From contig BJGQ01000029.1 in the NCBI GenBank assembly GCA_014190575.1, forward strand, positions 1 to 38,802: 38,802 nucleotides of DNA, read 5' to 3'. The notes under the pieces are model-generated. The model was not told the origin of the DNA. It did not search any database and saw nothing but the letters and a program-made list of their open reading frames with translations. This DNA comes from Bacteroidota bacterium (GTDB taxonomy: Bacteria > Bacteroidota > Bacteroidia > Chitinophagales > UBA10324). Shown here piece by piece: positions 25,937-34,991 of this stretch; within the stretch, counting starts at the first letter, position 1; the number at the start of each line of letters is the position of its first letter. The position numbers and the translations under genes were made by a program.

Positions 25937-26569
25937 TTAGTATATAACTTTCATTACTTCAAATGCCTCGGCAAATTCGCTACCTATTTGCACACCACGA
26001 GCAGTTGCGAGTCCGCGAATGAACCCTTCGTTCAGATAAGCACGGTGCGACTGCGATTTATATGCCTGCAATGCTTCTAATTTTTTCATCACAAATTTTT
26101 CCTGCAACTTGATAAAACAACTGGTTTGAAAATTCAGATTGTTCCAGGGCAATTCGTAACCTAGAATGGAAGCATCTTTAAATGCACGCAGTCCCTCGTT
26201 ATGAATAACCTGATGATCCTGGTGTAAATCGCTGGAGCATGGAAGAAAAACCAATTCGGGTTTCAATTCTTTTTTCAACACCACCATGTCTTCTAAAATA
26301 TTCTGACGAAAAGTGCTGAAATGACGAACATCGTAATCAAATAACCGAAGATTCTCTGAGGGGATACCTAAAATTTTTGTTGCTGCCTTTACTTCAATTT
26401 CTAAAGTATCGGGTGCAAGCCCGGGTTCAAGCGAACGGCGACAGAGCGAAAATGCTGCATAATAAATTTCTTTTCCTTCATCCACAAAGCGAGCAATACT
26501 TCCTCCTAATCCTAATTCACCATCGTCGGTATGTGGAGCCAAAACGAGAATTCTTTTTTTACTGATCAT
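25937..26569 (-). CDS. PIG-L family deacetylase
   Basis: A 210-residue LmbE/PIG-L family zinc deacetylase, which removes N-acetyl groups from amino sugars. The metal motif is APHTDDGELG (11-20) with His13 and Asp16; the usual PHPDD has Thr in place of Pro, a known variant in sugar-modifying members. The second metal/catalytic block is SDLHQDH (113-119). Length is normal. It is the first gene of the nine-gene glycan run, under a promoter-like pair at 26588-26622. Context suggests it exposes a free amine on the sugar, later acylated or amidinated; the order of steps is inference. Confidence 0.9.
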   Translation of the reverse strand: MISKKRILVLAPHTDDGELGLGGSIARFVDEGKEIYYAAFSLCRRSLEPGLAPDTLEIEVKAATKILGIPSENLRLFDYDVRHFSTFRQNILEDMVVLKKELKPELVFLPCSSDLHQDHQVIHNEGLRAFKDASILGYELPWNNLNFQTSCFIKLQEKFVMKKLEALQAYKSQSHRAYLNEGFIRGLATARGVQIGSEFAEAFEVMKVIY

Positions 26570-26587
26570 GATTTTATTTCAACGGCT

Positions 26588-26622
26588 CAAATATAGTTGG
26601 AACTTGTATTGAACTTTTTCAA
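26588..26622 (-). promoter_or_regulatory. promoter-like pair for glycan operon
   Basis: On the minus strand TTG (26620-26622) precedes TATATTTG (26588-26595), an exact TAnnTTTG, with 24 bases between; this is one base more than the usual range. The leader to the deacetylase ATG at 26569 would be about 12 bases. The TTG abuts the stop of the preceding gene. Confidence 0.45.
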
Positions 26623-27867
26623 TTACGGAATCACCACTTTAACAATTGCATTTTTTATTTCATTATTCTGCAATACAGCGATGTAACACCCTGACGACAA
26701 CTTCCAACTAACAGATTGTATGCTTTTATTTTTCTCAATTGGTTGCTCGAAAACTTTTCTCCCAACCATATCAAACAAAATAATAGAGGTGGAAATTTCT
26801 GATTGAAAATAAATCCGTCCATCAGCATAATATATTTTTTCATTGGAAGGAATATTCGACTCAATAATTCCGGAAGATAGTACAGTGAGTGTATGTGTTA
26901 AAGTATCACTCATGCAATGACCGGTTACAATTTGTGTTACAGTATAAGTTCCGGGGGCATAATTATGAGAAGGATCTTGTTGCGTGGATGAACTTCCATC
27001 TCCCAAATTCCACTGAAACTCCAAACCATTTATATCTGTTGATTGAAATGTAACATTATTTCCGGAAACTGAAAAATCAAACCCGGCAAATGGAACATTT
27101 CCACTTTCAAACCAAACCGATAAACTATCGAACACAATTGCATCAGCAGTTTGCTGTAACAGTATGGCAGTAGTATCAGGAATGGTTGAATAATAAGGTG
27201 CACCAATCGGCGATTTTTGAAAAATCATGGCATAAAAAACACAAGCGGTTAAATAAGTTCCATATGCTGAAGGGTGACTTTCATCTGCCTGGTATAAATT
27301 AAATGATAAACTGTCGGCAATAATTTTTTTCCAGGCCATTCCAACGGGAGAAACTGTTGCCTGATTCATCTGGCCCATGTTCAAATAACTTTCGCGCAAA
27401 CCTTGTTGCATTCCTTCGTAAGTACATATTGGAGGATAACTCGCACAGTTTAATGCGTCACCATTTTTTCTACCCCAAGTCATAAAAAAAACAGTTTCTG
27501 TACAAGAGTCATTCGCATGAATTAAGCTATCAATAATTGTAGCGTATGGATACACTTCTGTTTGCACCTGCGATTGTGAAAATGCAGGCATTTGACTTTG
27601 CTCTTGAAGCACGACATAATCCCAGGGTTGTTGCGAAATTTTTGCCTGAGTGGTAGGGTTAGCCGAATGCATTTGAAAAGTATAACCGCTTATTGCGCTC
27701 ATATCCGTAAACAGCGAATCACCTTTAGATAAAGCCAGCTGACGGACAGTAGCGGGCAAATCATTTACATATGTGTAACTGTTTCCTATGAAAAGAACAG
27801 AAGTTGTTTGAGCTGAAATTCTTTGTGTCAGAATCAGCAATAAGAGAAATGCAATTATTTTTTTCAT
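26623..27867 (-). CDS. secreted SGNH esterase with PKD and T9SS tail
   Basis: A 414-residue exported protein. Residues 1-20 are a signal peptide ending in SAQ, which supports the ATG at 27867 rather than one 15 codons upstream that would overlap scpA. Residues about 22-235 are an SGNH-type hydrolase: block I GNSYT (Ser30) and terminal DESH (Asp195, His198), with QEQSQ between. Residues about 260-345 are a PKD-like domain (FQWNLGDGSSST). The last 75 residues form a T9SS type A sorting domain (ILFDMVGRKVFEQ, then LSSGCYIAVLQ). It is likely released or anchored at the cell surface. It lies 26 bases after scpA and before the glycan operon; a link to deacylation of the same glycan is possible but unproven. 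Confidence 0.85.
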   Translation of the reverse strand: MKKIIAFLLLLILTQRISAQTTSVLFIGNSYTYVNDLPATVRQLALSKGDSLFTDMSAISGYTFQMHSANPTTQAKISQQPWDYVVLQEQSQMPAFSQSQVQTEVYPYATIIDSLIHANDSCTETVFFMTWGRKNGDALNCASYPPICTYEGMQQGLRESYLNMGQMNQATVSPVGMAWKKIIADSLSFNLYQADESHPSAYGTYLTACVFYAMIFQKSPIGAPYYSTIPDTTAILLQQTADAIVFDSLSVWFESGNVPFAGFDFSVSGNNVTFQSTDINGLEFQWNLGDGSSSTQQDPSHNYAPGTYTVTQIVTGHCMSDTLTHTLTVLSSGIIESNIPSNEKIYYADGRIYFQSEISTSIILFDMVGRKVFEQPIEKNKSIQSVSWKLSSGCYIAVLQNNEIKNAIVKVVIP

Positions 27868-27893
27868 AAAAAGAATTTTGAACGAAAAATTTA

Positions 27894-28634
27894 TTAAGTG
27901 GTTGAAACCCAAAAATTATTTGCGCCCATTCCTATATTGATGTTGATGAGATTCGATTGAATTAATTCCAACATCGCCAGAAAAGTAAAGATGGCGTGAA
28001 TGCGATTTTCGCAGTGCTCAAAAATTCCAATGAACGGAACATTACTTCCACGACGAACTACTTCCATAATTTTATCTCTTGAACCTTCAATGGAATAAGC
28101 ATATTGAATCACCTTGTGAACCGGTTTGTTCTTGTCTTCTTCGTAACGAGTCATCACTTTTTCAAATGCTTTCAGCAAACGGAAAAGTGTAAGCGTGTGC
28201 AACTCAGCTTCGCCCGATAAACTTTCTGATAAAACTTTTAACTCGCTCACTGTATTTCCGCGTTCAAATTTTCCGGCGCGGTTTTCTTCGAGCTGGCGCA
28301 TTTGTTCCTGCACCTCTTTGAATTTTTTGTACTCCAACAGTTTTGCAACCAACTCATCGCGCGGATCAATCTCATTTCCAGTAGCATCTAAATCTTTTCG
28401 TGGCAATAATAATTTTGCTTTGATTCGCATGAGTGTGGCTGCAACAACTATGAACTCACTTGCCAATTCTATATTCATCAAGCTTGCCTGATGCAGGTAA
28501 TCCAAAAAATCTTTTGTGATTGTGTAAATCGGAATATCGTTAATGTCGAGTTCATCGCGCTCAATAAAAAAAAGCAGCAAGTCAAACGGACCTTCAAACT
28601 GCGGCAGATGTATTTCGTAAGTCTTATTACTCAT
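27894..28634 (-). CDS. scpA: ScpA segregation and condensation protein A
   Basis: A 246-residue ScpA, the kleisin that bridges the SMC heads with ScpB. The N-terminal hallmark FEGPFDLLLFFIERDELDI is present (about 12-30), and the C-terminal winged-helix segment IFTFLAMLELIQ matches the SMC-binding end. Length is usual. The ATG at 28634 is preferred to a TTG at 28643. No scpB or smc is in the window. A -7 box (TACATTTG) sits immediately upstream of the start, suggesting a very short leader. Confidence 0.95.
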   Translation of the reverse strand: MSNKTYEIHLPQFEGPFDLLLFFIERDELDINDIPIYTITKDFLDYLHQASLMNIELASEFIVVAATLMRIKAKLLLPRKDLDATGNEIDPRDELVAKLLEYKKFKEVQEQMRQLEENRAGKFERGNTVSELKVLSESLSGEAELHTLTLFRLLKAFEKVMTRYEEDKNKPVHKVIQYAYSIEGSRDKIMEVVRRGSNVPFIGIFEHCENRIHAIFTFLAMLELIQSNLININIGMGANNFWVSTT

Positions 28635-28640
28635 GCGGGG

Positions 28641-28648
28641 CAAATGTA
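28641..28648 (-). promoter_or_regulatory. -7 box abutting scpA start
   Basis: On the minus strand TACATTTG (exact TAnnTTTG) ends 6 bases before the scpA ATG, so transcription would begin almost at the start codon. No TTG at the right -33 distance is seen. Confidence 0.35.
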
Positions 28649-28729
28649 TTGATTGTTGTATGCAACAGTATGTGTCGGTAATTGGATGTGAATAATCCGT
28701 TATAAAGGCGGAAAATTTAAAAGCATGAC

Positions 28730-30016
28730 TTAATCAAAATAATAACTGCCGGAGTTGAATCGAGGATTTACGATGTTATTATAAATGGAACCAAATTGAT
28801 AACTAAGTCCAACTCCTCCAAAGTAGCGATAATTAGTTTGCAGTTGTTTTATCTGTAATAATATTTCTTCCGGGCTTGCTTCGAGTTTTGGCAATGAAAT
28901 CTGGTCATGAATAATGCTGAATCTTCCATATAAATTAACCGACAATCCTTCAACCAACCTTATTCTCGCATTACCGGAAATAAAAAAGTTGTTTTTGCTC
29001 AAATCATATAAATAAGCTGAACCGGAAATTGTAATGTTTGTACTTCCCCACTTTTGCTTAAAGCTCAATGAACTTTTTAATTTCTGTTGTACTACAGACT
29101 GGTTTATTTTTTCATAAATAGTTTCTTCATTGTACTCACCTGCTTGATATTGAATTTCATAATAAAAGGTCCATAGTTTACGGTTCGATTGCGAATAAGG
29201 AAATACATTATATTCAATAGCAGGGCCTATGCTTGCCATCCATTTTATGTTGTCATAAATGCTGGAGTAATATCCTGAGGTTAACCCCGCTGACCAGTGC
29301 TTACTTAAACTTTTTACATAACTGACTTCACCATATGTTGAATTCGATTCATTTAAATATTCAGTAGAATCATTCAGTTTGTAAATGTTTTTTTGATAAT
29401 TCATTCCTACACTGAAATTCAATTTCATTTTCTCTGTTACTTTATCTGCAGACAAATTTCCATAATACGATTCACTGGTCGATTGCTTTTCGCCATCCCA
29501 GGTTCCATTGCCACTTATTGAATAAACCCAGCTGCGCCAATGGTCAATTGTGTCCTTTGTTGCTGCTGAACTCGAATCTTTTATTGTTGAAGTAATAATA
29601 ATATCATTGGCTATGGTCGTGTGCGCAACATACCGCATCAATCCGATTGAAATAATTTGAGTTAACCCTTTTCGGGTTTCGTCTGAAGTGTTGTTTGAAT
29701 TAGCTGTGTAATACAAGGTGTCGTTTTCGTTTTGAAAAACCTGCTGTCCGAAATAGTAAATGGTATAAGTTGAACCTCCGCTTCCTGTTGATTGGTATGT
29801 AATCAATAAGTGAACATCTGCCTGCATTCGGTCGCGGACAAAATTCACGCAGTTGATTTCTGTGCGCATAAAATCGTCATCGCAATACGGACAATCCAAA
29901 TAAACTTTCACCGCGCCGTTGATACAGGTTTGTTTATTGGTTTGTGCGAATGAAAATTGAATTGATAACAGCAGTATAACAGTGAATGAAAATAATTTGA
30001 TGATTTTTTTTACCAT
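28730..30016 (-). CDS. exported hypothetical protein, outer-membrane-type barrel
   Basis: A 428-residue exported protein. Residues 1-24 are a signal peptide ending in SFAQ. Residues about 30-130 carry a conserved-looking CPYCDDDFMRTEINCVNFVRD stretch (CPYC near 38-41) and GSGGSTYTIYYFGQ; I have seen this N-domain in unnamed Bacteroidota proteins. From about 190 on, alternating strands ending in a C-terminal aromatic (SYYFD) suggest an outer-membrane beta-barrel. No enzymatic motif is present. It stands between scpA and the GH3 fusion with gaps of 95 and 89 bases. Function unknown; the barrel is an inference. Confidence 0.7.
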   Translation of the reverse strand: MVKKIIKLFSFTVILLLSIQFSFAQTNKQTCINGAVKVYLDCPYCDDDFMRTEINCVNFVRDRMQADVHLLITYQSTGSGGSTYTIYYFGQQVFQNENDTLYYTANSNNTSDETRKGLTQIISIGLMRYVAHTTIANDIIITSTIKDSSSAATKDTIDHWRSWVYSISGNGTWDGEKQSTSESYYGNLSADKVTEKMKLNFSVGMNYQKNIYKLNDSTEYLNESNSTYGEVSYVKSLSKHWSAGLTSGYYSSIYDNIKWMASIGPAIEYNVFPYSQSNRKLWTFYYEIQYQAGEYNEETIYEKINQSVVQQKLKSSLSFKQKWGSTNITISGSAYLYDLSKNNFFISGNARIRLVEGLSVNLYGRFSIIHDQISLPKLEASPEEILLQIKQLQTNYRYFGGVGLSYQFGSIYNNIVNPRFNSGSYYFD

Positions 30017-30105
30017 TTCAATTTTGTTTTTTGGAAGAAAAAAATTTCTGTGGTGAAAATACTTTTTTGAATAACGAATGGAAGGTAGAAAAAGTATGGC
30101 TGGAA

Positions 30106-33072
30106 TTATTTATTCAGCGATAAATCATTTGAATTTAAAATGGCTTTATAAATCGCCTCTTGAATATTCTTGCGCACATTGAGTGAATTTATTTTACTGT
30201 TTTCGTCATCGGGAAAAGTGCGGTTCGAGAGGAAAACAAATGTTAACTGGTATTGCGGGTCGGTCCACACACAAGTACCCGTGAATCCCTGATGACCATA
30301 AGTGTTACACGATGCTTCACTGCAACACGGACTTGCTCTGTCGGGATCAGGTTCCGGTTTATCGAAACCCAAACCACGGCGACAAATTTTTCCGGCTTGT
30401 GTGGTAAACTTCTGAACGGTTTCGGGTGAGAAATATTTTTCGCCCCCGTACTCACCTTTGTTCAAGAGCATTTGCATTTCAATGGCTAAATCATTTGCAG
30501 AAGAAAAAACTCCTGCGTGTCCACCAACACCACCCAGCATCGCCGCGCCCTGGTCATGCACAAATCCTCGAATCAATTCGTGCCGATAAAAGTTATCGTA
30601 GTTCGATGGAACAATTCTGTCCAACGAAAATTTATCAGTTGGATTGTAGGTCATGGTTGGCATTCCAAGCGGCGAATAAAAATTTTTGTCAACTAACTCG
30701 TCAATCGGTTTGCCTCTGATTTTTTCAGCAACTGCTTTCAGAAAATAAAAATCAAGGTCACTGTATACATAAGTTCCGCGTGTGTTTATGGGAGACGAAA
30801 GAATTTCCTGCCACATGGTATCAATATACGCAGGGCAGATGTAAATATCTTTTGTCACGCGCACACATTTTTCTTTTGTTGAAATGCTGCTGTAAAGATT
30901 TGCATCCAAACCACCACGCGCATCAAGCGTCCGTTTGTAAAACGGAATGAATGGTTTCAATCCTGCGGTGTGCGTTAGCAATTCTTTAATCACAATAGAT
31001 GATTTGTTTGTGCCTCTTGTTTCGGGCAAGTAATCACCAACAGTTTTATTCAAATCAATTTTTCCTTCGTCATACAGCTTCATGATTTCCATATTGGTGG
31101 CGGCAATTTTTGTAATGGAAGCGAGGTCGTACAAATCATCGTTGCGCACCGAATCAATTTTATCGTAAGTCAGGTAGCCGAAAGATTTCTGGTAAATAAC
31201 TATTCCATCCTTCGCCACTAAAACCTGGCAACCAGGAAATGCTCTGTCCAACAACGCATCATCAACAATCGAATCAATTTTCTTCAGCAAATCTTCGCGC
31301 ACACCAACTTCTTCGGATTGCGAGTATTTTAATCTGATTGTTGCGGTAGTCAGCAATCCAGTTCCCGACGGAATTGTTTTCGAAGCGCTCACCGATAATT
31401 TTCCTTTCGCTTTTATACCACCGAATAAAAGTTGCGCCGCCATTTTTTGCGTGATGGCTTCATCGTTGTAACACTCCAACAGCCAGTTCTTGTCTTCAAA
31501 AAATTTCAGCGCATACGGACTACCGAAAACTGTTACAATGGTTTTTTTCTGCTGACTGATTGCATCAATAAAAGTTTCAGCACTCTGTGTGATTCCGTAA
31601 AAGTCGCTCGACTTTTTATTCATGTTGTGAATGCTAATGATAACGAGATTGTAATCTTTCAGCTTCGTTGCAAGCGCTGCATAATCTTCCTTGCTTGATT
31701 GCTTATCCATCTGAAAACTTTTCACCGGTGCATATTGCTCCAGCATTTCCTGAAACTGATTTCTGCTGAAAGCACCAATGGCAACTGAAGCAATTCGCAG
31801 CGTATCAAGTTTTTTTAATGGAATGAAATTTCCTTTGTTGCGAACGAGAGTCAATGCATTTTCAACTAATTGTTGTTTCAATAATTTTGCTTCGTTGGTA
31901 TTCAAATCTTCATTCAGATTTTTCAACGAGATACTTTGCCGCTTGTTTAATCCGCTCCAGTATTTCGCACGAAGAATTTTTTTCACGCGCTCATCCACTT
32001 CTGCTCTCGTAATAAATCCGCTGTCAATTGCTGCCTTAATTTGTTTGATTGCTTCACCCACATTTCCTGAAAACAGCAACACATCATTACCCGCCAGTAA
32101 TGCCATTGCATCTACTTTTCCGGGGGCAGAATAATTACTCACTCCTTTCATATTCATCGCGTCGGTAAAAATCAATCCCTGAAAACCGAGTTGCTGTTTT
32201 AAAATTCCGGTGACAATTTTTGGTGAAAGTGTTGATGCTCGATTACTGGTCATATCTAATGCAGGAATAAAAAGATGCGCAACCATCATGCTTCCCACTC
32301 CCGCATTAATCATTTCTTTGAAGGGAAATAATTCCAGAGTATCGAGTCTTTGCTTTGAAGCATTGATTACTGGAAGCGCGAGATGCGAATCAGTATCAGT
32401 ATCCCCGTGACCGGGAAAGTGTTTTGCGCAGGCAATCACACCGCCATCTTGCAAACCTTTCATGTAGGCGATTCCTTTTCCTGCAACATTGTATTTGTTG
32501 TCGCCGAAACTTCTGTCGCCGATAACAGGATTGAGCGCGTTGTTATTGATATCTACATCTGGCGCAAAATTTATATTCACTCCGATGCGTTTGCACTGTC
32601 GCGCAATTTCTTTTCCCATTAAATAAATGAGCGAATCATTTTGAATGGCGCCGAGCATTTGTTGTCGCGGAAAATTCATAGTACTATCGAGGCGCATGCT
32701 TAATCCCCATTCGCCATCAATGGCAATCAGCAACGGAACCTTGCTGACATTCTGATAAAAATTTGTGAGCGATGCTTGTCGCCCGGGTCCGCCCTGCATA
32801 AAAATCAGTCCGCCGATTTTGTATTTAGAAATCATGGCGGCGATATTTAATTTTTCTTCCGAACCTTTATTGCTGTATGCAGCCATCATAAACAACTGAC
32901 CCAATCTTTCATCGGGAGTCAAGATATTGAAAATGGAATCAGCCCATGCAGAACTCTCCACTAAAAACGGAGGCACATCGCCGTCAAATAATTTTATATC
33001 CCTTGGTCCGGGCGAAGCCAAAGGCAGAAAAAAAATTACGGCGAGCACAATAAAAACGAACAATTTTTTCAT
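30106..33072 (-). CDS. GH3 beta-N-acetylhexosaminidase fused to serine hydrolase
   Basis: A 988-residue two-enzyme protein with an N-terminal signal anchor. Residues about 45-380 are a NagZ-like GH3 domain: KHFPGHGDT at 217-225, the DSH loop (228-230) and the nucleophile Asp304 in FTDAMNM. Residues about 400-560 form a GH3 C-terminal-type domain. Residues about 595-985 are a class C beta-lactamase-fold serine hydrolase: SITK at 652-655 holds the Ser and Lys, and YSD (770-772) is the second element. HTAGL near 701 is usual for the family. This fusion is known in Bacteroidota and fits periplasmic cell-wall recycling. All key residues are present. It is separate from the genes on either side. 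Confidence 0.92.
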   Translation of the reverse strand: MKKLFVFIVLAVIFFLPLASPGPRDIKLFDGDVPPFLVESSAWADSIFNILTPDERLGQLFMMAAYSNKGSEEKLNIAAMISKYKIGGLIFMQGGPGRQASLTNFYQNVSKVPLLIAIDGEWGLSMRLDSTMNFPRQQMLGAIQNDSLIYLMGKEIARQCKRIGVNINFAPDVDINNNALNPVIGDRSFGDNKYNVAGKGIAYMKGLQDGGVIACAKHFPGHGDTDTDSHLALPVINASKQRLDTLELFPFKEMINAGVGSMMVAHLFIPALDMTSNRASTLSPKIVTGILKQQLGFQGLIFTDAMNMKGVSNYSAPGKVDAMALLAGNDVLLFSGNVGEAIKQIKAAIDSGFITRAEVDERVKKILRAKYWSGLNKRQSISLKNLNEDLNTNEAKLLKQQLVENALTLVRNKGNFIPLKKLDTLRIASVAIGAFSRNQFQEMLEQYAPVKSFQMDKQSSKEDYAALATKLKDYNLVIISIHNMNKKSSDFYGITQSAETFIDAISQQKKTIVTVFGSPYALKFFEDKNWLLECYNDEAITQKMAAQLLFGGIKAKGKLSVSASKTIPSGTGLLTTATIRLKYSQSEEVGVREDLLKKIDSIVDDALLDRAFPGCQVLVAKDGIVIYQKSFGYLTYDKIDSVRNDDLYDLASITKIAATNMEIMKLYDEGKIDLNKTVGDYLPETRGTNKSSIVIKELLTHTAGLKPFIPFYKRTLDARGGLDANLYSSISTKEKCVRVTKDIYICPAYIDTMWQEILSSPINTRGTYVYSDLDFYFLKAVAEKIRGKPIDELVDKNFYSPLGMPTMTYNPTDKFSLDRIVPSNYDNFYRHELIRGFVHDQGAAMLGGVGGHAGVFSSANDLAIEMQMLLNKGEYGGEKYFSPETVQKFTTQAGKICRRGLGFDKPEPDPDRASPCCSEASCNTYGHQGFTGTCVWTDPQYQLTFVFLSNRTFPDDENSKINSLNVRKNIQEAIYKAILNSNDLSLNK

Positions 33073-33504
33073 GTCTTCAAATAAAAAACAACTATGGCGG
33101 TGGATGATTCAATCATTGATACTATTCTCCACAACGATTTGTTTGACTGTTTTATTTCGCCTCTTAATGATAGTAGCAGATAATTTTTAGCCACAGATTC
33201 ACAGAGAATTCTTCATTATAAATTTTAGCAGATTGACACTTAAGATTTCTGTTTCAATTTTATTCGACCTTGAAATTTTAATCACAGTAAATTTTTAGCC
33301 ACAGATTCACAGATTATTCTCTATTGAAAATTAAATCAGATTGACACTGAGGAGAATTATGTGGCAATCAATAATAAATTATTTATTGAGAATCAGAAAC
33401 TAATCTGTGAATCTGTGGCTTTAATTTTTTAGTGACAATCATTGAGTCTGTTGTTTAGAATTTTTTAAAATTCATAAAACTATTTTCGCGATTCAATTTT
33501 TGGT
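33073..33504. repeat. spacer with direct and inverted repeats
   Basis: No gene is seen here. The 24-base run beginning AATTTTTAGCCACAGATTCA occurs at 33182-33205 and again at 33290-33313, each followed about 20-25 bases later by CAGATTGACACT. A reversed copy of AGCCACAGATTCACAGATT lies at 33402-33420, facing 33296-33314. This is the pattern of a REP/BIME-like intergenic element, present as two direct units and one inverted unit. Confidence 0.7.
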
Positions 33505-34731
33505 GTGAAGCAAAAGCAAATTCGAATTCAGGATTACAATTACGAACTGCCGACCGAACTAATTGCGCAGTATCCATTGCCGCAAAGGGATGAAGCGAGA
33601 GTGATTGTTTATCGTGATGGAATTATTTCTGAAAAAGTTTTTTCGCAGGTTGCGGAAATTATTCCTGCTGAAACATTGCTGGTGTTCAACGACACAAAAG
33701 TGATTCGTGCACGGTTGTTTTTTAAATCGGGAGCCGGTGCAACCATTGAAATATTTTGTCTGGAACCTGTTACACCTTTCACTGATTTGCGGCTTGCAGT
33801 TTTTGCACACGAGCCAACTGTATGGCGGTGCATGGTGGGCAATGCAAAAAGATGGAAGGGCGATTCGCTCGAAAAATTTTTTTCGGTTGATAGTTCTATT
33901 TCGAAACTGCGCGCTTCGTTAGTGGAAAAAGAAGGAGAAACTTTCCTGATAAAGTTTGAGTGGGATAATTATGATTTCAGTTTCGCCTCTGTGATTGAAG
34001 CGGCGGGGTTGATTCCATTGCCACCCTACATGCGAAGAGAAGCAGAACAAAAAGATGCGGATTCATACCAAACTATTTTCGGACAACAAGATGGTTCGGT
34101 GGCTGCGCCAACTGCGGGATTGCATTTTACTGAAGCAGTTTTTGAATCGCTGAATCAAAATAAAATTGAAACTGCATTTCTAACACTGCATGTTGGTGCC
34201 GGAACTTTCCGTCCGGTGAAAACTGAAACACTTGAGGGACATCAAATGCATGGTGAGCGGATTTATGTGAACCGGATTTTCATTGAGAAATTATTGAAAC
34301 ACATTTCAGCAGGGAAACCGGTTGCTGCGGTTGGAACTACATCACTCCGCACATTAGAAAGTTTGTACTGGCTCGGAGTAAAATATTCGCTCGGCGATAA
34401 ATCATTTGAACTGAATCAATGGGAGGTTTATGAATCACCGCTGACAGAAATTTCGACAACTGTTACAGATGCATTGCAATCGTTACTGAATTATTTAGAT
34501 GAAGAACAATTGAATGAATTGAGTTGTGTTACACATTTATTGTGTGCGCCAGCTTATCAGTTCCGAACAACAGATATTCTGTTCACCAATTTTCATTTGC
34601 CGCAAAGCACATTGCTGTTATTGGTTTCTGCTTTTATCGGTGATGACTGGAAAAAAGTTTATGACTATGCTTTAAAAAATCGTTTCCGGTTTTTGTCATA
34701 TGGAGATACGAGTGTTTTGTTTCGGAAATAA
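33505..34731 (+). CDS. queA: QueA tRNA ribosyltransferase-isomerase
   Basis: A 408-residue QueA, which transfers the ribosyl part of S-adenosylmethionine to preQ1-tRNA to make epoxyqueuosine. Recognised blocks are the N-terminal YELPTELIAQYPLPQRDEAR, the PTAGLHFT and HVGAGTFRPV pair (about 200-235), GTTSLRTLESL and TNFHLPQSTLLLLVSAFIG. It starts with GTG; no in-frame ATG lies upstream before a stop. It is somewhat longer than the approximately 350-residue enterobacterial form, in line with a Bacteroidota subtype. It stands between the repeat spacer and the first toxin-antitoxin pair. Confidence 0.92.
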   Translation: MKQKQIRIQDYNYELPTELIAQYPLPQRDEARVIVYRDGIISEKVFSQVAEIIPAETLLVFNDTKVIRARLFFKSGAGATIEIFCLEPVTPFTDLRLAVFAHEPTVWRCMVGNAKRWKGDSLEKFFSVDSSISKLRASLVEKEGETFLIKFEWDNYDFSFASVIEAAGLIPLPPYMRREAEQKDADSYQTIFGQQDGSVAAPTAGLHFTEAVFESLNQNKIETAFLTLHVGAGTFRPVKTETLEGHQMHGERIYVNRIFIEKLLKHISAGKPVAAVGTTSLRTLESLYWLGVKYSLGDKSFELNQWEVYESPLTEISTTVTDALQSLLNYLDEEQLNELSCVTHLLCAPAYQFRTTDILFTNFHLPQSTLLLLVSAFIGDDWKKVYDYALKNRFRFLSYGDTSVLFRK

Positions 34732-34749
34732 TAAATTGAAATATCTTTA
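34716..34749 (+). promoter_or_regulatory. promoter-like pair for first TA module
   Basis: TTTG (34716-34719) inside the end of queA and TATCTTTA (34742-34749) lie 22 bases apart; the -7 box has one mismatch to TAnnTTTG. The leader to the antitoxin ATG at 34770 is about 15-20 bases. Confidence 0.4.
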
Positions 34750-34769
34750 CAGCAGAAAACAATTTTAAA

Positions 34770-34991
34770 ATGAGCAATCAGTCAAGTGCGAAAGAGATAA
34801 ATTCTTATTTCAGTTTACTCACTCCGGTTCAGAAAGAATCTGTAATCGGACTGATAAAATCTTTTTTGAAAACTGACAAGCGTATCAGCCGCAAGCAATA
34901 CAATGCTGAATTGAATGCCGCTGAAAAAAGAATTGCGAAAGGAAAATTCAGCAGCCAAGAGGAAGTAGAAAAAGCTGCGGCAAAATGGTAA
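34770..34991 (+). CDS. antitoxin of RelE/ParE-type module 1
   Basis: A 73-residue helical, charged protein in the antitoxin position before a RelE/ParE-like toxin. It has LTPVQKESVIGLIKSFLK (about 17-34) as a helix pair and a Lys/Glu-rich C-terminal helix likely to wrap the toxin. Its stop overlaps the toxin start by 7 bases. This small-addiction-module antitoxin type is common in Bacteroidota. By analogy it represses its own promoter. Confidence 0.8.
   Translation: MSNQSSAKEINSYFSLLTPVQKESVIGLIKSFLKTDKRISRKQYNAELNAAEKRIAKGKFSSQEEVEKAAAKW

Noticed and set aside
33182-33420. CRISPR array reading of the repeats near 33.2-33.4 kb
   Set aside because: Only two direct units with uneven spacing plus one inverted copy, no cas genes; fits a REP-like element instead.
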